DNA of 5,447 nucleotides from an uncultured Paracoccaceae bacterium (GCA_937952085.1 CALFYQ010000429.1:1-5447); one strand, 5' to 3'; counted from the first letter of the stretch, positions 1 through 5,447 are shown. Made by a program: numbers and translations. Notes: a model not told the origin generated them from the sequence alone.

Positions 1-1107
1 GAGATAGGGGTTCGAGGCCGGGTCCGGGAAGCGCGTCTCGATCCGCTTCGCCTTCGGGCTGTCGGTCCAGGGGATGCGGATCGAGGCGGAGCGGTTCGAG
101 GCCGAATAGGCCAGCAGAACCGGGGCCTCGAAGCCCGGGATCAGGCGCTTGTAGGAGTTGGTCGAGGGGTTGGTGAAGGCGTTGAGCGCCTTCGCATGCT
201 TCAGCACGCCGCCGATGTACCAGAGCGCCTCTTCCGAGAGGTCGGCGTACTGGTTGCCGGCGAAGAGCGGCTTGCCGTCCTTCCAGATCGACTGGTTGAC
301 GTGCATGCCCGTGCCGTTGTCGCCGGCGATCGGCTTCGGCATGAAGGTCGCCGACTTGCCGTAGGCGTTCGCCACCTGGTGGATGACGTACTTGTACTTC
401 TGCAGGTTGTCGCCCTGCGCGGTGAGCGTCCCGAAGATCAGGCCGAGCTCATGCTGGCAGGAGGCCACCTCGTGGTGGTGCTTGTCCACCTTCATGCCGA
501 TCTGCTTCATCGTCGAAAGCATCTCGCCGCGCATGTCCTGCGCATAGTCGACCGGCGGCACCGGGAAGTAACCGCCCTTGACGCCCGGGCGATGGCCGCT
601 GTTGCCGGCCTCGAACTCGGTGTCGGTGTTCCAGGCGGCGTCGATCGCGTCCACCTCGTAGGAAACCTTGTTCATCGTGTTCGAGTAGCGCACGTTGTCG
701 AACACGAAAAACTCGGCTTCGGGGCCCCAGTAGGAGGCGTCGCCGATGCCGGAGGACTTGAGGTAGGCCTCGGCCTTCTTCGCGGTGGAGCGCGGGTCGC
801 GCTCGTAGAACTCGCCGGTATCCGGCTCGACCACGTCGCAATGGACGCAGATCGTCTTCTCCGCGAAGAACGGGTCCATATAGGCGGAAGACACGTCCAG
901 CATCAGCTTCATGTCGGACTTGTCGATGGACTTCCATCCGGCGATCGAGGAGCCGTCGAACATGAAGCCGTCGGCGACGAAGTCCTCATCGACCTGGTCT
1001 TCCATCACGGTGACGTGCTGGAGCTTGCCGCGCGGGTCGGTGAAGCGGATATCGACGTAGGCGATGTCCTCGTCCTTGATCTTCTTGACGAACGAAGCTG
1101 CGTCCAT
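1..1107 (-). CDS. glnA: Glutamine synthetase, class I (3' end beyond window)
   Basis: Makes glutamine from glutamate, ammonium and ATP in the cytoplasm; it is the entry point of ammonium assimilation. The window holds residues 1-369 of a family usually about 470 long, so the C-terminus, including the region of the adenylylated tyrosine (near 397), is not visible. The beta-grasp domain carries FDGSSIAGW at 50-58. The catalytic domain shows metal ligands E130 and E132 (GPEAEFF), E213 and E220 (HHHEVASCQHE, one residue shorter here than in E. coli), H269 (NGTGMHV), the glutamate-binding loop with E327 (IPGFEAP), R339 (SNRSASIRIP), and E357/R359 (RIETRFPDP). The start ATG (complement of 1105-1107) has an AGAGGGA ribosome binding site 9 nt upstream. 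The gene follows glnB by 41 bp on the same strand, so co-transcription is likely. No frameshift is seen. Confidence 0.98.
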   Translation of the reverse strand, partial: MDAASFVKKIKDEDIAYVDIRFTDPRGKLQHVTVMEDQVDEDFVADGFMFDGSSIAGWKSIDKSDMKLMLDVSSAYMDPFFAEKTICVHCDVVEPDTGEFYERDPRSTAKKAEAYLKSSGIGDASYWGPEAEFFVFDNVRYSNTMNKVSYEVDAIDAAWNTDTEFEAGNSGHRPGVKGGYFPVPPVDYAQDMRGEMLSTMKQIGMKVDKHHHEVASCQHELGLIFGTLTAQGDNLQKYKYVIHQVANAYGKSATFMPKPIAGDNGTGMHVNQSIWKDGKPLFAGNQYADLSEEALWYIGGVLKHAKALNAFTNPSTNSYKRLIPGFEAPVLLAYSASNRSASIRIPWTDSPKAKRIETRFPDPASNPYL

Positions 1108-1148
1108 GACGTGGGGTCCCTCTCTGTCCTGGTCGGTCGGCGGGTTTC

Positions 1149-1487
1149 TCAGAGCGCGTCCGTGCCATCCTCGCCGGTCCGGATCCGGATGGCGCGGATG
1201 ACGTCGGTGACGAAGATCTTTCCGTCGCCGATCTTGCCGGTCTTGGCGGCGGCGACGATTGCGTCGATCGCCTGATCGACCTGCTCGTCCGAGACGACGA
1301 GTTCGATCTTCACCTTCGGCAGGAAGTCCACGACGTATTCGGCGCCGCGGTAGAGTTCGGTATGGCCCTTCTGCCGGCCGAAGCCCTTGGCTTCGATCAC
1401 GGAGAGGCCCTGGATGCCGATCTCCTGGAGCGCTTCCTTCACCTCGTCGAGCTTGAAGGGTTTGATGATCGCCTCGATCTTCTTCAT
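1149..1487 (-). CDS. glnB: Nitrogen regulatory protein PII (GlnB)
   Basis: Small trimeric signalling protein that binds ATP/ADP and 2-oxoglutarate and is uridylylated by GlnD when nitrogen is scarce. In relatives it steers NtrB/NtrC and the adenylyltransferase GlnE, and so GlnA activity. The protein is 112 residues, the full family length. It begins MKKIEAIIKP, has the T-loop GRQKGHTELYRGAEY with the uridylylation tyrosine at exactly Y51 and a second tyrosine at Y46, and the B-loop signature TGKIGDGKIFV at 83-93, followed by R101 and R103. I chose the ATG at 1487 because all PII proteins start here; the frame stays open upstream to 1562, but that part is arginine-rich and unlike PII. AGGGAG and AAAAAGG stretches precede the start. 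The MKKIEA start and linkage to glnA favour GlnB over the GlnK paralogue, which is usually next to amtB. Confidence 0.97.
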   Translation of the reverse strand: MKKIEAIIKPFKLDEVKEALQEIGIQGLSVIEAKGFGRQKGHTELYRGAEYVVDFLPKVKIELVVSDEQVDQAIDAIVAAAKTGKIGDGKIFVTDVIRAIRIRTGEDGTDAL

Positions 1488-1582
1488 GAGCCTTTTTCTC
1501 CCTTCGGGCGCGCGCGACGCTGTCCGGGCCTCGGCCCGCCGCGTCTCCGGGCTTGGAACCACCCGGCCGTGCGGTTTTCAAT

Positions 1583-1608
1583 GCGGCGCGGCCGGGCGGC
1601 CGCGTCGC
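1583..1608. repeat. GC-rich inverted repeat upstream of glnB and nnr
   Basis: The arms GCGGCGCGGCC (1583-1593) and GGCCGCGTCGC (1598-1608) pair over 11 bp with one G-T wobble (G1586/T1605) across a 4-nt loop (GGGC). The central 7 bp are perfect. It has no U-tract on either side, so a normal terminator is unlikely. It could be a leader hairpin, an operator or a by-product of high GC. Confidence 0.4.
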
Positions 1609-1629
1609 CGAGTCGGATTCCCGTGAATC

Positions 1630-1646
1630 TGCACTTTTTTTGGGCG
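1630..1646. promoter_or_regulatory. Possible NtrC binding site (one good half)
   Basis: TGCAC-TTTTTTT-GGGCG resembles the enteric NtrC site TGCAC-N7-GTGCA. The left half matches 5/5 and the right half 3/5, with the correct 7-bp spacing and an A/T-only centre in otherwise very GC-rich DNA. It lies about 143 bp upstream of the glnB start, a normal distance for NtrC. NtrC control of glnBA is known in related bacteria; its action here is inference and the match may be chance. Confidence 0.3.
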
Positions 1647-1672
1647 CCGTGAACAGGCGATGTGCGCGGGCC

Positions 1673-1676
1673 GGAG
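1673..1676 (+). promoter_or_regulatory. Ribosome binding site deciding the nnr start
   Basis: GGAG lies 7 nt before the ATG at 1684. An in-frame ATG 24 bp upstream (1660) has only a poor AGG-like sequence before it and would add eight residues (MCAGRSWN) unlike the family. The spacing and the family-typical MELLTAAEMR start favour 1684. Confidence 0.65.
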
Positions 1677-1683
1677 TTGGAAC

Positions 1684-3171
1684 ATGGAACTTTTGACCGC
1701 GGCGGAAATGCGCGCCGTCGAACAGGCGGCGATCGGGAGCGGCGCCGTCACCGGGCTCGAACTCATGGAGCGCGCCGGGCGCGGCGTGGTCGAGGCGATG
1801 CTCGACTGGCGCCCCGCCCTCGCCCGCGCGCCCGGCCGCGCCATCGTCCTTTGCGGCCCCGGCAACAACGGCGGCGACGGCTTCGTCATCGCCCGGCTGC
1901 TGAAGGAGCGGGGCTGGGAGATCGACCTTCGCCTGCTTGGCGAGATCGGACGGCTCCCGCCGGACGCCGCGGCGAATGCGGCGCGCTGGCGGGCCATGGG
2001 AGACATCGCGCCGCTCGGCGCGCCGGCGCCGGGCCTCGTCGTGGACGCGCTCTTCGGAACCGGCCTCGCGCGCCCCCTCGAAGGCGCGGCGGCGGAATGG
2101 GCCGAAGCCGCCGCGGGGCCGGTCGTTACGGTGGATGCGCCGAGCGGGCTCTGCATGGATAGCGGCCGGCCGCTCGGCCCCGCCTTCCGCGCGGCGCTCA
2201 CGATCTCTTTCCACCGGGAGAAGCTCGGCCACCGGCTCGCCGAAGGGCCGGAGCGTTGCGGCGCGCTCCGCGTCGTCGATATCGGACTTCCGGCCGGCGG
2301 CGCCGCTGCGCGGCTCGGCGGTCCGGACGCGGCGCGGCTCGCGAAGGGCGGGGCGGGGCACAAATACGGCCACGGCCACGCGCTCGTCCTCGCGGGCGGG
2401 CCGGGCAAGGGCGGGGCGGCGCGGCTCGCGGCGCGGGGGGCGCTCAGGATCGGGGCGGGTCTCGTCACGGTCGGCGCGCCGGCGGCGGCGATCGCCGAGA
2501 ACGCCGCGCGGCTCGACGCGATCATGCTGCGGGAGATCGGCGACGCGGCGGCGCTTTCGGCGGCGCTGGAGGATGCGCGGCTCAACGCGGTGGTGCTCGG
2601 GCCGGGGCTCGGCGCCGGGGCGGAGACGCGGGCGATGGCCGAGGCGGCGCTCGGCTCCGGCCGGAGGGTCGCGCTCGACGCCGACGCGCTCACCGCCTTC
2701 GCCTCGGCGCCCGAGGCGCTCTTCGCGCTCACGAACGGCCGGGAGGCGGTTCTGACGCCGCATATGGGCGAATTCGGGCGCCTTTTCCCCGACCTCAGGG
2801 AAAAACTCGAAGCGCCGGCGAAGCGCGGCCCCGCCTATTCCAAGGTCGACGCCGCGAGGGAGGCGGCGGCGCGGGCGGGATGCACCCTGCTCCTCAAGGG
2901 CGCGGACACGGTGGTCGCAGACCCGAGGCGCGGCGTCGCCGTCGTATCGGCCGAGCGTGAACGCGCCTGTCCATGGCTCGCCACGGCGGGCGCCGGCGAC
3001 GTGCTCGCCGGCTTCATTGGCGGCCTGCTCGCCCGCAGCTTCACGCCGGGCGCGGCCGCCGAGACCGGCGCCTGGCTGCATCAGGAGGCGGCGCGCGCCT
3101 TCGGGCCGGGCCTCATCGCGGAAGATCTCCCGGAGGCGCTGCCGGGCGTCCTTCGCGCCCTCGGCGCCTGA
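1684..3171 (+). CDS. nnr: Bifunctional NAD(P)H-hydrate repair enzyme (epimerase + dehydratase)
   Basis: Repairs NADH and NADPH damaged by hydration. The N-terminal YjeF_N domain (about 1-215) interconverts the R and S hydrates, and the C-terminal ribokinase-fold domain (about 225-490) dehydrates the S form using ADP (bacterial enzymes) or ATP. The protein is 495 residues, the normal length for the fused form. The epimerase half shows GPGNNGGDGFVIARLL (58-73, D65), VDALFGTGL (120-128) and DAPSGL (151-156). The dehydratase half shows KYGHGHALVLAGGPGKGGAA (227-246), VLGPGLG (304-310), LDADALTAF (331-339), LTPHMGEFGRLF (357-368), LLLKGADTVVAD (402-413) and the nucleotide-binding/catalytic ATAGAGDVLAGF (433-444, D439). 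It is divergent from glnBA and convergent with usp, so probably its own transcription unit. Its base composition is visibly more GC-rich than glnA or ccoN, consistent with modest expression; no sign of damage or transfer. Confidence 0.96.
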   Translation: MELLTAAEMRAVEQAAIGSGAVTGLELMERAGRGVVEAMLDWRPALARAPGRAIVLCGPGNNGGDGFVIARLLKERGWEIDLRLLGEIGRLPPDAAANAARWRAMGDIAPLGAPAPGLVVDALFGTGLARPLEGAAAEWAEAAAGPVVTVDAPSGLCMDSGRPLGPAFRAALTISFHREKLGHRLAEGPERCGALRVVDIGLPAGGAAARLGGPDAARLAKGGAGHKYGHGHALVLAGGPGKGGAARLAARGALRIGAGLVTVGAPAAAIAENAARLDAIMLREIGDAAALSAALEDARLNAVVLGPGLGAGAETRAMAEAALGSGRRVALDADALTAFASAPEALFALTNGREAVLTPHMGEFGRLFPDLREKLEAPAKRGPAYSKVDAAREAAARAGCTLLLKGADTVVADPRRGVAVVSAERERACPWLATAGAGDVLAGFIGGLLARSFTPGAAAETGAWLHQEAARAFGPGLIAEDLPEALPGVLRALGA

Positions 3172-3185
3172 AGCGCCCCGGAAAG

Positions 3186-3212
3186 GCGCCGGCCCCGCCA
3201 TAGGGCCGGCGC
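3186..3212. terminator. Hairpin between convergent nnr and usp
   Basis: A perfect 10-bp stem, GCGCCGGCCC (3186-3195) with GGGCCGGCGC (3203-3212), closes a 7-nt loop (CGCCATA). It lies 14 bp past the nnr stop and 7 bp past the usp stop. Because the stem is symmetric it could stop transcription from both sides. On the usp strand a short CTTTCC follows; on the nnr strand only GGACGGTT. The lack of a real U-tract makes intrinsic termination uncertain, though hairpins with weak tails are common in GC-rich genomes. Confidence 0.7.
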
Positions 3213-3219
3213 GGACGGT

Positions 3220-4053
3220 TCAGTGCGCCATCAGCAGCGGCAGCTTCGTTTCCTTCAGCATGTCGCGCGTCGCGCCGCCGAGCAGCATCTCGCGGAAGCG
3301 GGAATGGCCATAGGCGCCCATCACCACCGCCTCGGCGCCCATCTCGTTCGCCGTGCGGTTCAGCATGCTGGCGACGGAAGGGCCGGTGCCGGCGATCACC
3401 TCGATCTCCACCTTGGCGCCGTGGCGGGTGAGCCATTCGGCGATGGAGCGGCCGGGATCGGCCTCGTTCGCCTCGCGCCGGCCGGGATCGACCACCGCGA
3501 CCGTCACCGCCTCCGCAGCCGTCAGCATCGGCAGCGCGGCGCGCGCCGCCAGCATCGCCTCCCGGCCGCCGTTCCAGGCCAGCAATACGCGCTTCGGCGT
3601 CACCGCGCCGCCGGCCGGCGGCACGATCAGGACCGGCGTGGAGGACTCAAAGAGCGCCGCCTCGACGAAAAGCTCAGGCGCCTCGTCTCCGTCCGCCTCG
3701 AAGGGCTTCGGCAGCACCGCGAGGTCTTTCGCCCAGCAGGCGGAGCCGAGCGCCGTCGGAATCTCGCCGAAGCGAATCGCGGCCTTCCGCACCGTGTTGG
3801 GGAAGAGTTCCCCTTCCAGCATCTTCGCCGCCTCGGCGGCGCGGGCCTCGGCCTCCTCCACCGCGGCGCGGTGGAACCCGTCCAGCACCGCCATCGCCGC
3901 ATCGGAATAGTATCCCGTCGGCGTCCGATCGAGCCCGGGGCAGAAGACGTCAAGATGCGCCTCGCCGTCCCGCGCGAGCTTGGCCGCCGCCTCAAGAGCG
4001 GCGCGCGAGGCGTCCCGCCCGTCCCAGACCGTCAGGATCGATTTCCAGCCCAT
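3220..4053 (-). CDS. Universal stress protein, tandem Usp domains
   Basis: Cytoplasmic Usp-family protein of 277 residues with two Usp folds in tandem: about 1-146 (starts KSILTVWDGRDASRAAL, ends TPVLIVPP at 139-146) and about 154-277 (starts KRVLLAWNGGREAM, ends LPLLMAH). Only the second half carries the nucleotide-binding motif, VVMGAYGHSRFREMLLGGAT (243-262), matching G-x2-G-x9-G but with Gly260 where Ser/Thr is usual and Thr262 nearby. The first half lacks this motif and may serve dimerisation. The ATG at 4053 is backed by a strong GAGGAGG ribosome binding site (complement of 4060-4066) 6 nt away. It is divergent from ccoN with an FNR box between them; Usp genes of about this size occur near fnr and cco genes in Rhodobacterales, which suggests a role at low oxygen. 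The exact biochemical function is unknown. Confidence 0.93.
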   Translation of the reverse strand: MGWKSILTVWDGRDASRAALEAAAKLARDGEAHLDVFCPGLDRTPTGYYSDAAMAVLDGFHRAAVEEAEARAAEAAKMLEGELFPNTVRKAAIRFGEIPTALGSACWAKDLAVLPKPFEADGDEAPELFVEAALFESSTPVLIVPPAGGAVTPKRVLLAWNGGREAMLAARAALPMLTAAEAVTVAVVDPGRREANEADPGRSIAEWLTRHGAKVEIEVIAGTGPSVASMLNRTANEMGAEAVVMGAYGHSRFREMLLGGATRDMLKETKLPLLMAH

Positions 4054-4082
4054 GATTAACCTCCTCAGCGTCGCGAAATGAC

Positions 4083-4088
4083 ACTATG
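4083..4088 (-). promoter_or_regulatory. Candidate -10 element for usp
   Basis: On the minus strand these bases read CATAGT, 4/6 to TATAAT, in a rare AT-richer patch. It predicts transcription start near 4076, leaving a 22-nt leader that contains the GAGGAGG ribosome binding site. The FNR box centre (4115.5) would then lie about 40 bp upstream, close to the -41.5 position of class II FNR activation, so the two elements support each other. Confidence 0.45.
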
Positions 4089-4108
4089 CCTCTCGCCCAG
4101 GTCCGGTC

Positions 4109-4122
4109 TTGACGTGGATCAA
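4109..4122. promoter_or_regulatory. FNR/FnrL/Anr box (anaerobox)
   Basis: TTGACGTGGATCAA matches the FNR consensus TTGAT-N4-ATCAA at 9 of 10 defined positions. FNR-type regulators with an oxygen-labile iron-sulfur cluster bind such sites when oxygen is low. It lies between divergent usp and ccoN, centred 89.5 bp from the ccoN ATG and 62.5 bp from the usp ATG. FNR-family control of ccoNOQP is well established in Rhodobacter and Paracoccus, so regulation of ccoN here is a strong inference. Binding has not been shown for this sequence. Confidence 0.8.
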
Positions 4123-4163
4123 GGCGGCGAACTGTGCGGCGCCGCATCGCGGCATCCGGAAAA

Positions 4164-4191
4164 GTCGCGCCTCTGCGCGCGGCCCCGCGAC
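4164..4191 (+). repeat. Inverted repeat in the ccoN leader, next to its ribosome binding site
   Basis: GTCGCG (4164-4169) and CGCGAC (4186-4191) are perfect 6-bp arms around a 16-nt spacer. The right arm ends one base before the ribosome binding site AAGGAG (4193-4198), which is 6 nt from the ccoN ATG. In the mRNA it could form a stem beside, but not covering, the ribosome site. A chance match is possible in DNA this rich in GC. Confidence 0.35.
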
Positions 4192-4204
4192 TAAGGAGAG
4201 GGGA

Positions 4205-5447
4205 ATGCAGGACGGATTCAAGCTCGCGGCGCTGGCGTTCATCGCCACCTTCGCCGCGATCGGCGCGAACTTCGCCCATGACGTCGCCTATCAGGTCCAC
4301 GCGATCCTGATATGTCTGATCGCCATCGGCATGTTCATATGGGTGCTCCGCTCGGCCGGCGCGCCCAAGGCGGCGCCAGAAAGCGGCTATTTCGACAGCG
4401 TGGTGCGCTATGGCGTCGTGGCCACCGCTTTCTGGGGCGTTGTGGGCTTTCTCGCCGGCGTCTACATCGCGCTGCAACTCGCCTTCCCCGTGCTCAACCT
4501 CGGCCTGGAATGGACGACCTTCGGGCGCCTCCGGCCGCTCCACACCTCGGCGGTGATCTTCGCCTTCGGCGGCAACGCGCTGCTGGCGACCTCATTCCAT
4601 GTCGTGCAGCGGACCTCGGGCGCGCGGCTCTGGGGCGGCGACCTCGCCTGGTTCGTGTTCTGGGGCTACCAGCTCTTCATCGTGCTGGCGGCGACCGGCT
4701 ACGTCCTCGGCGCGACGCAGTCGAAGGAATACGCCGAGCCGGAATGGTATGTGGACCTCTGGCTCACCCTCGTCTGGGTCGCCTATCTCGCGGTCTTCCT
4801 CGGCACCATCCTGAAGCGGAAGGAGCCGCATATCTACGTCGCGAACTGGTTCTACCTCTCCTTCATCGTGACGATCGCGATGCTCCACATCGTGAACAAC
4901 CTCTCGCTCCCGGTCTCGATCTTCGGCTCGAAGTCGGTGCAGGTCTTCTCCGGCGTGCAGGACGCGCTGGTGCAGTGGTGGTACGGCCACAATGCGGTCG
5001 GCTTCTTCCTGACCGCCGGCTTCCTCGGGATGATGTACTATTTCATCCCGAAACGGGCGGAGCGGCCGGTCTATTCCTACAAGCTGTCGATCATCCATTT
5101 CTGGGCGGTGATCTTCCTCTACATCTGGGCGGGCCCGCACCACCTGCACTACACGGCCCTGCCCGACTGGGCGCAGACCCTCGGCATGGTGTTCTCGATC
5201 ATGCTCTGGATGCCGTCCTGGGGCGGCATGATCAACGGCCTGATGACGCTGCAGGGCGCCTGGGACAAGCTCCGCACCGACCCGGTGCTGCGCATGTTGG
5301 TCACCGCGGTCGGCTTCTACGGCATGGCGACCTTCGAAGGCCCGGTCATGTCGATCAAGGCGGTGAACTCGCTCTCGCACTACGCCGACTGGACCATCGG
5401 CCATGTCCATTCCGGCGCGCTCGGCTGGAACGGGATGATCACCTTCG
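4205..5447 (+). CDS. ccoN: cbb3-type cytochrome c oxidase subunit I (3' end beyond window)
   Basis: Catalytic, multi-helix inner-membrane subunit of the high-affinity cbb3 oxidase: it reduces oxygen to water with electrons from CcoO/CcoP and pumps protons. The window holds residues 1-414 of an expected 530 or so. All ligands expected so far are present: H113 (RPLHTSAVIFAFGGN) and H402 for low-spin heme b, H400 (GHVHSGALGWN) for heme b3, and H262 (WWYGHNAVGFF), H312 and H313 (AGPHHLHYTALPDW) for CuB. Y306 lies six residues before the HH pair, where the cross-linked cbb3 tyrosine sits. Two N-terminal hydrophobic segments (about 6-24 and 31-48) precede the core, as I recall for Rhodobacter-type CcoN and unlike the shorter Pseudomonas stutzeri form. 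The ATG at 4205 has AAGGAG 6 nt upstream. ccoO, ccoQ and ccoP are expected just past the window. The upstream FNR box implies induction at low oxygen. Confidence 0.98.
   Translation, partial: MQDGFKLAALAFIATFAAIGANFAHDVAYQVHAILICLIAIGMFIWVLRSAGAPKAAPESGYFDSVVRYGVVATAFWGVVGFLAGVYIALQLAFPVLNLGLEWTTFGRLRPLHTSAVIFAFGGNALLATSFHVVQRTSGARLWGGDLAWFVFWGYQLFIVLAATGYVLGATQSKEYAEPEWYVDLWLTLVWVAYLAVFLGTILKRKEPHIYVANWFYLSFIVTIAMLHIVNNLSLPVSIFGSKSVQVFSGVQDALVQWWYGHNAVGFFLTAGFLGMMYYFIPKRAERPVYSYKLSIIHFWAVIFLYIWAGPHHLHYTALPDWAQTLGMVFSIMLWMPSWGGMINGLMTLQGAWDKLRTDPVLRMLVTAVGFYGMATFEGPVMSIKAVNSLSHYADWTIGHVHSGALGWNGMITF

Larger units (their letters stand above)
1488..1683. promoter_or_regulatory. Divergent glnB / nnr promoter region
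   Basis: This 196-bp non-coding spacer must hold the promoters of the glnBA operon (leftward) and nnr (rightward). Going leftward there is a TTGAAA hexamer (complement of 1576-1581) that could be a -35 element, but no good TATAAT-like partner 16-18 bp on. I see no sigma-54 promoter (TGGCAC-N5-TTGC) on the glnB side. The spacer also contains an NtrC-like half site with a T7 run (1630-1646), a 5-bp inverted repeat (1616-1629) and a GC-rich 11-bp dyad (1583-1608). No convincing small ORF is present. Start sites cannot be placed from sequence alone. Confidence 0.6.

Noticed and set aside
196..1275. 359-codon open frame on the plus strand across glnA and glnB
   Set aside because: It is antisense to two clearly real genes, rich in Val, His, Arg and Asp, and matches no family. 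It is a typical shadow frame of high-GC coding DNA.
1488..1562. Longer glnB start at 1562
   Set aside because: The extra 25 residues are Arg-rich and unlike any PII N-terminus, while MKKIEAIIKP at 1487 puts the modified tyrosine exactly at position 51.
1554..1576. Possible sigma-54 promoter upstream of glnB
   Set aside because: A GG-N10-GC spacing can be found on the minus strand here, but the flanking bases do not fit TGGCAC or TTGC, and such spacings are common by chance in GC-rich DNA.
2344..2419. 13-bp direct repeat (AAGGGCGGGGCGG at 2344 and 2407)
   Set aside because: Both copies are in frame in nnr and encode KGGA segments around the glycine-rich nucleotide-binding region; explained by protein sequence and codon bias rather than a mobile or regulatory repeat.
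1578..2732. 384-codon open frame on the minus strand opposite nnr
   Set aside because: Composed mostly of Ala, Ser, Pro and Arg with no domain; it mirrors the codon pattern of nnr, whose motifs are all on the plus strand.
3223..4059. 278-codon open frame on the plus strand opposite usp
   Set aside because: Almost the same span as usp but an Arg/His-rich sequence without motifs; usp has the family motif, a strong ribosome site and a fitting promoter.
4592..5410. 272-codon open frame on the minus strand opposite ccoN
   Set aside because: Charged, His/Arg/Glu-rich shadow of a membrane protein gene whose heme and copper ligands are all intact on the plus strand.

Overview
The window is a GC-rich stretch of chromosome from an alphaproteobacterium, most likely Rhodobacterales or a close relative. 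This rests on four things seen in the sequence. PII (glnB) directly precedes class I glutamine synthetase (glnA). The GlnA carries the alphaproteobacterial form of its active-site segment (HHHEVASCQHELG). The CcoN resembles Rhodobacter-type CcoN. A two-domain universal stress protein gene sits back to back with ccoN around an FNR box. I saw no phage, transposon, CRISPR, tRNA or rRNA signal.

Layout: glnA (1-1107, minus, 3' end outside the window) lies 41 bp downstream of glnB (1149-1487, minus), and the two form a glnBA operon. A 196-bp spacer (1488-1683) separates glnB from the divergent nnr gene (1684-3171, plus), which encodes the bifunctional NAD(P)H-hydrate epimerase/dehydratase. nnr converges on a usp gene (3220-4053, minus) across a 48-bp gap holding a perfect 10-bp GC hairpin, a plausible two-way terminator. 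A 151-bp spacer (4054-4204) with a near-consensus FNR box separates usp from the divergent ccoN (4205 to the window end, plus), the catalytic subunit of cbb3 cytochrome c oxidase, which is cut off at residue 414. No other stretch longer than about 200 bp lacks a gene.

Functionally there are two modules. GlnB senses 2-oxoglutarate and glutamine and controls nitrogen regulation, and GlnA assimilates ammonium. On the other side, the FNR box very probably turns on ccoN, and perhaps usp, when oxygen is low. nnr between them is a metabolite-repair housekeeping gene. All five genes look intact where visible, with catalytic or ligand residues in place. I found no previously undescribed system. The points worth a second look are regulatory: the shared FNR box, an NtrC-like half site and dyads upstream of glnB/nnr, a hairpin abutting the ccoN ribosome binding site, and a G-quadruplex motif inside nnr.
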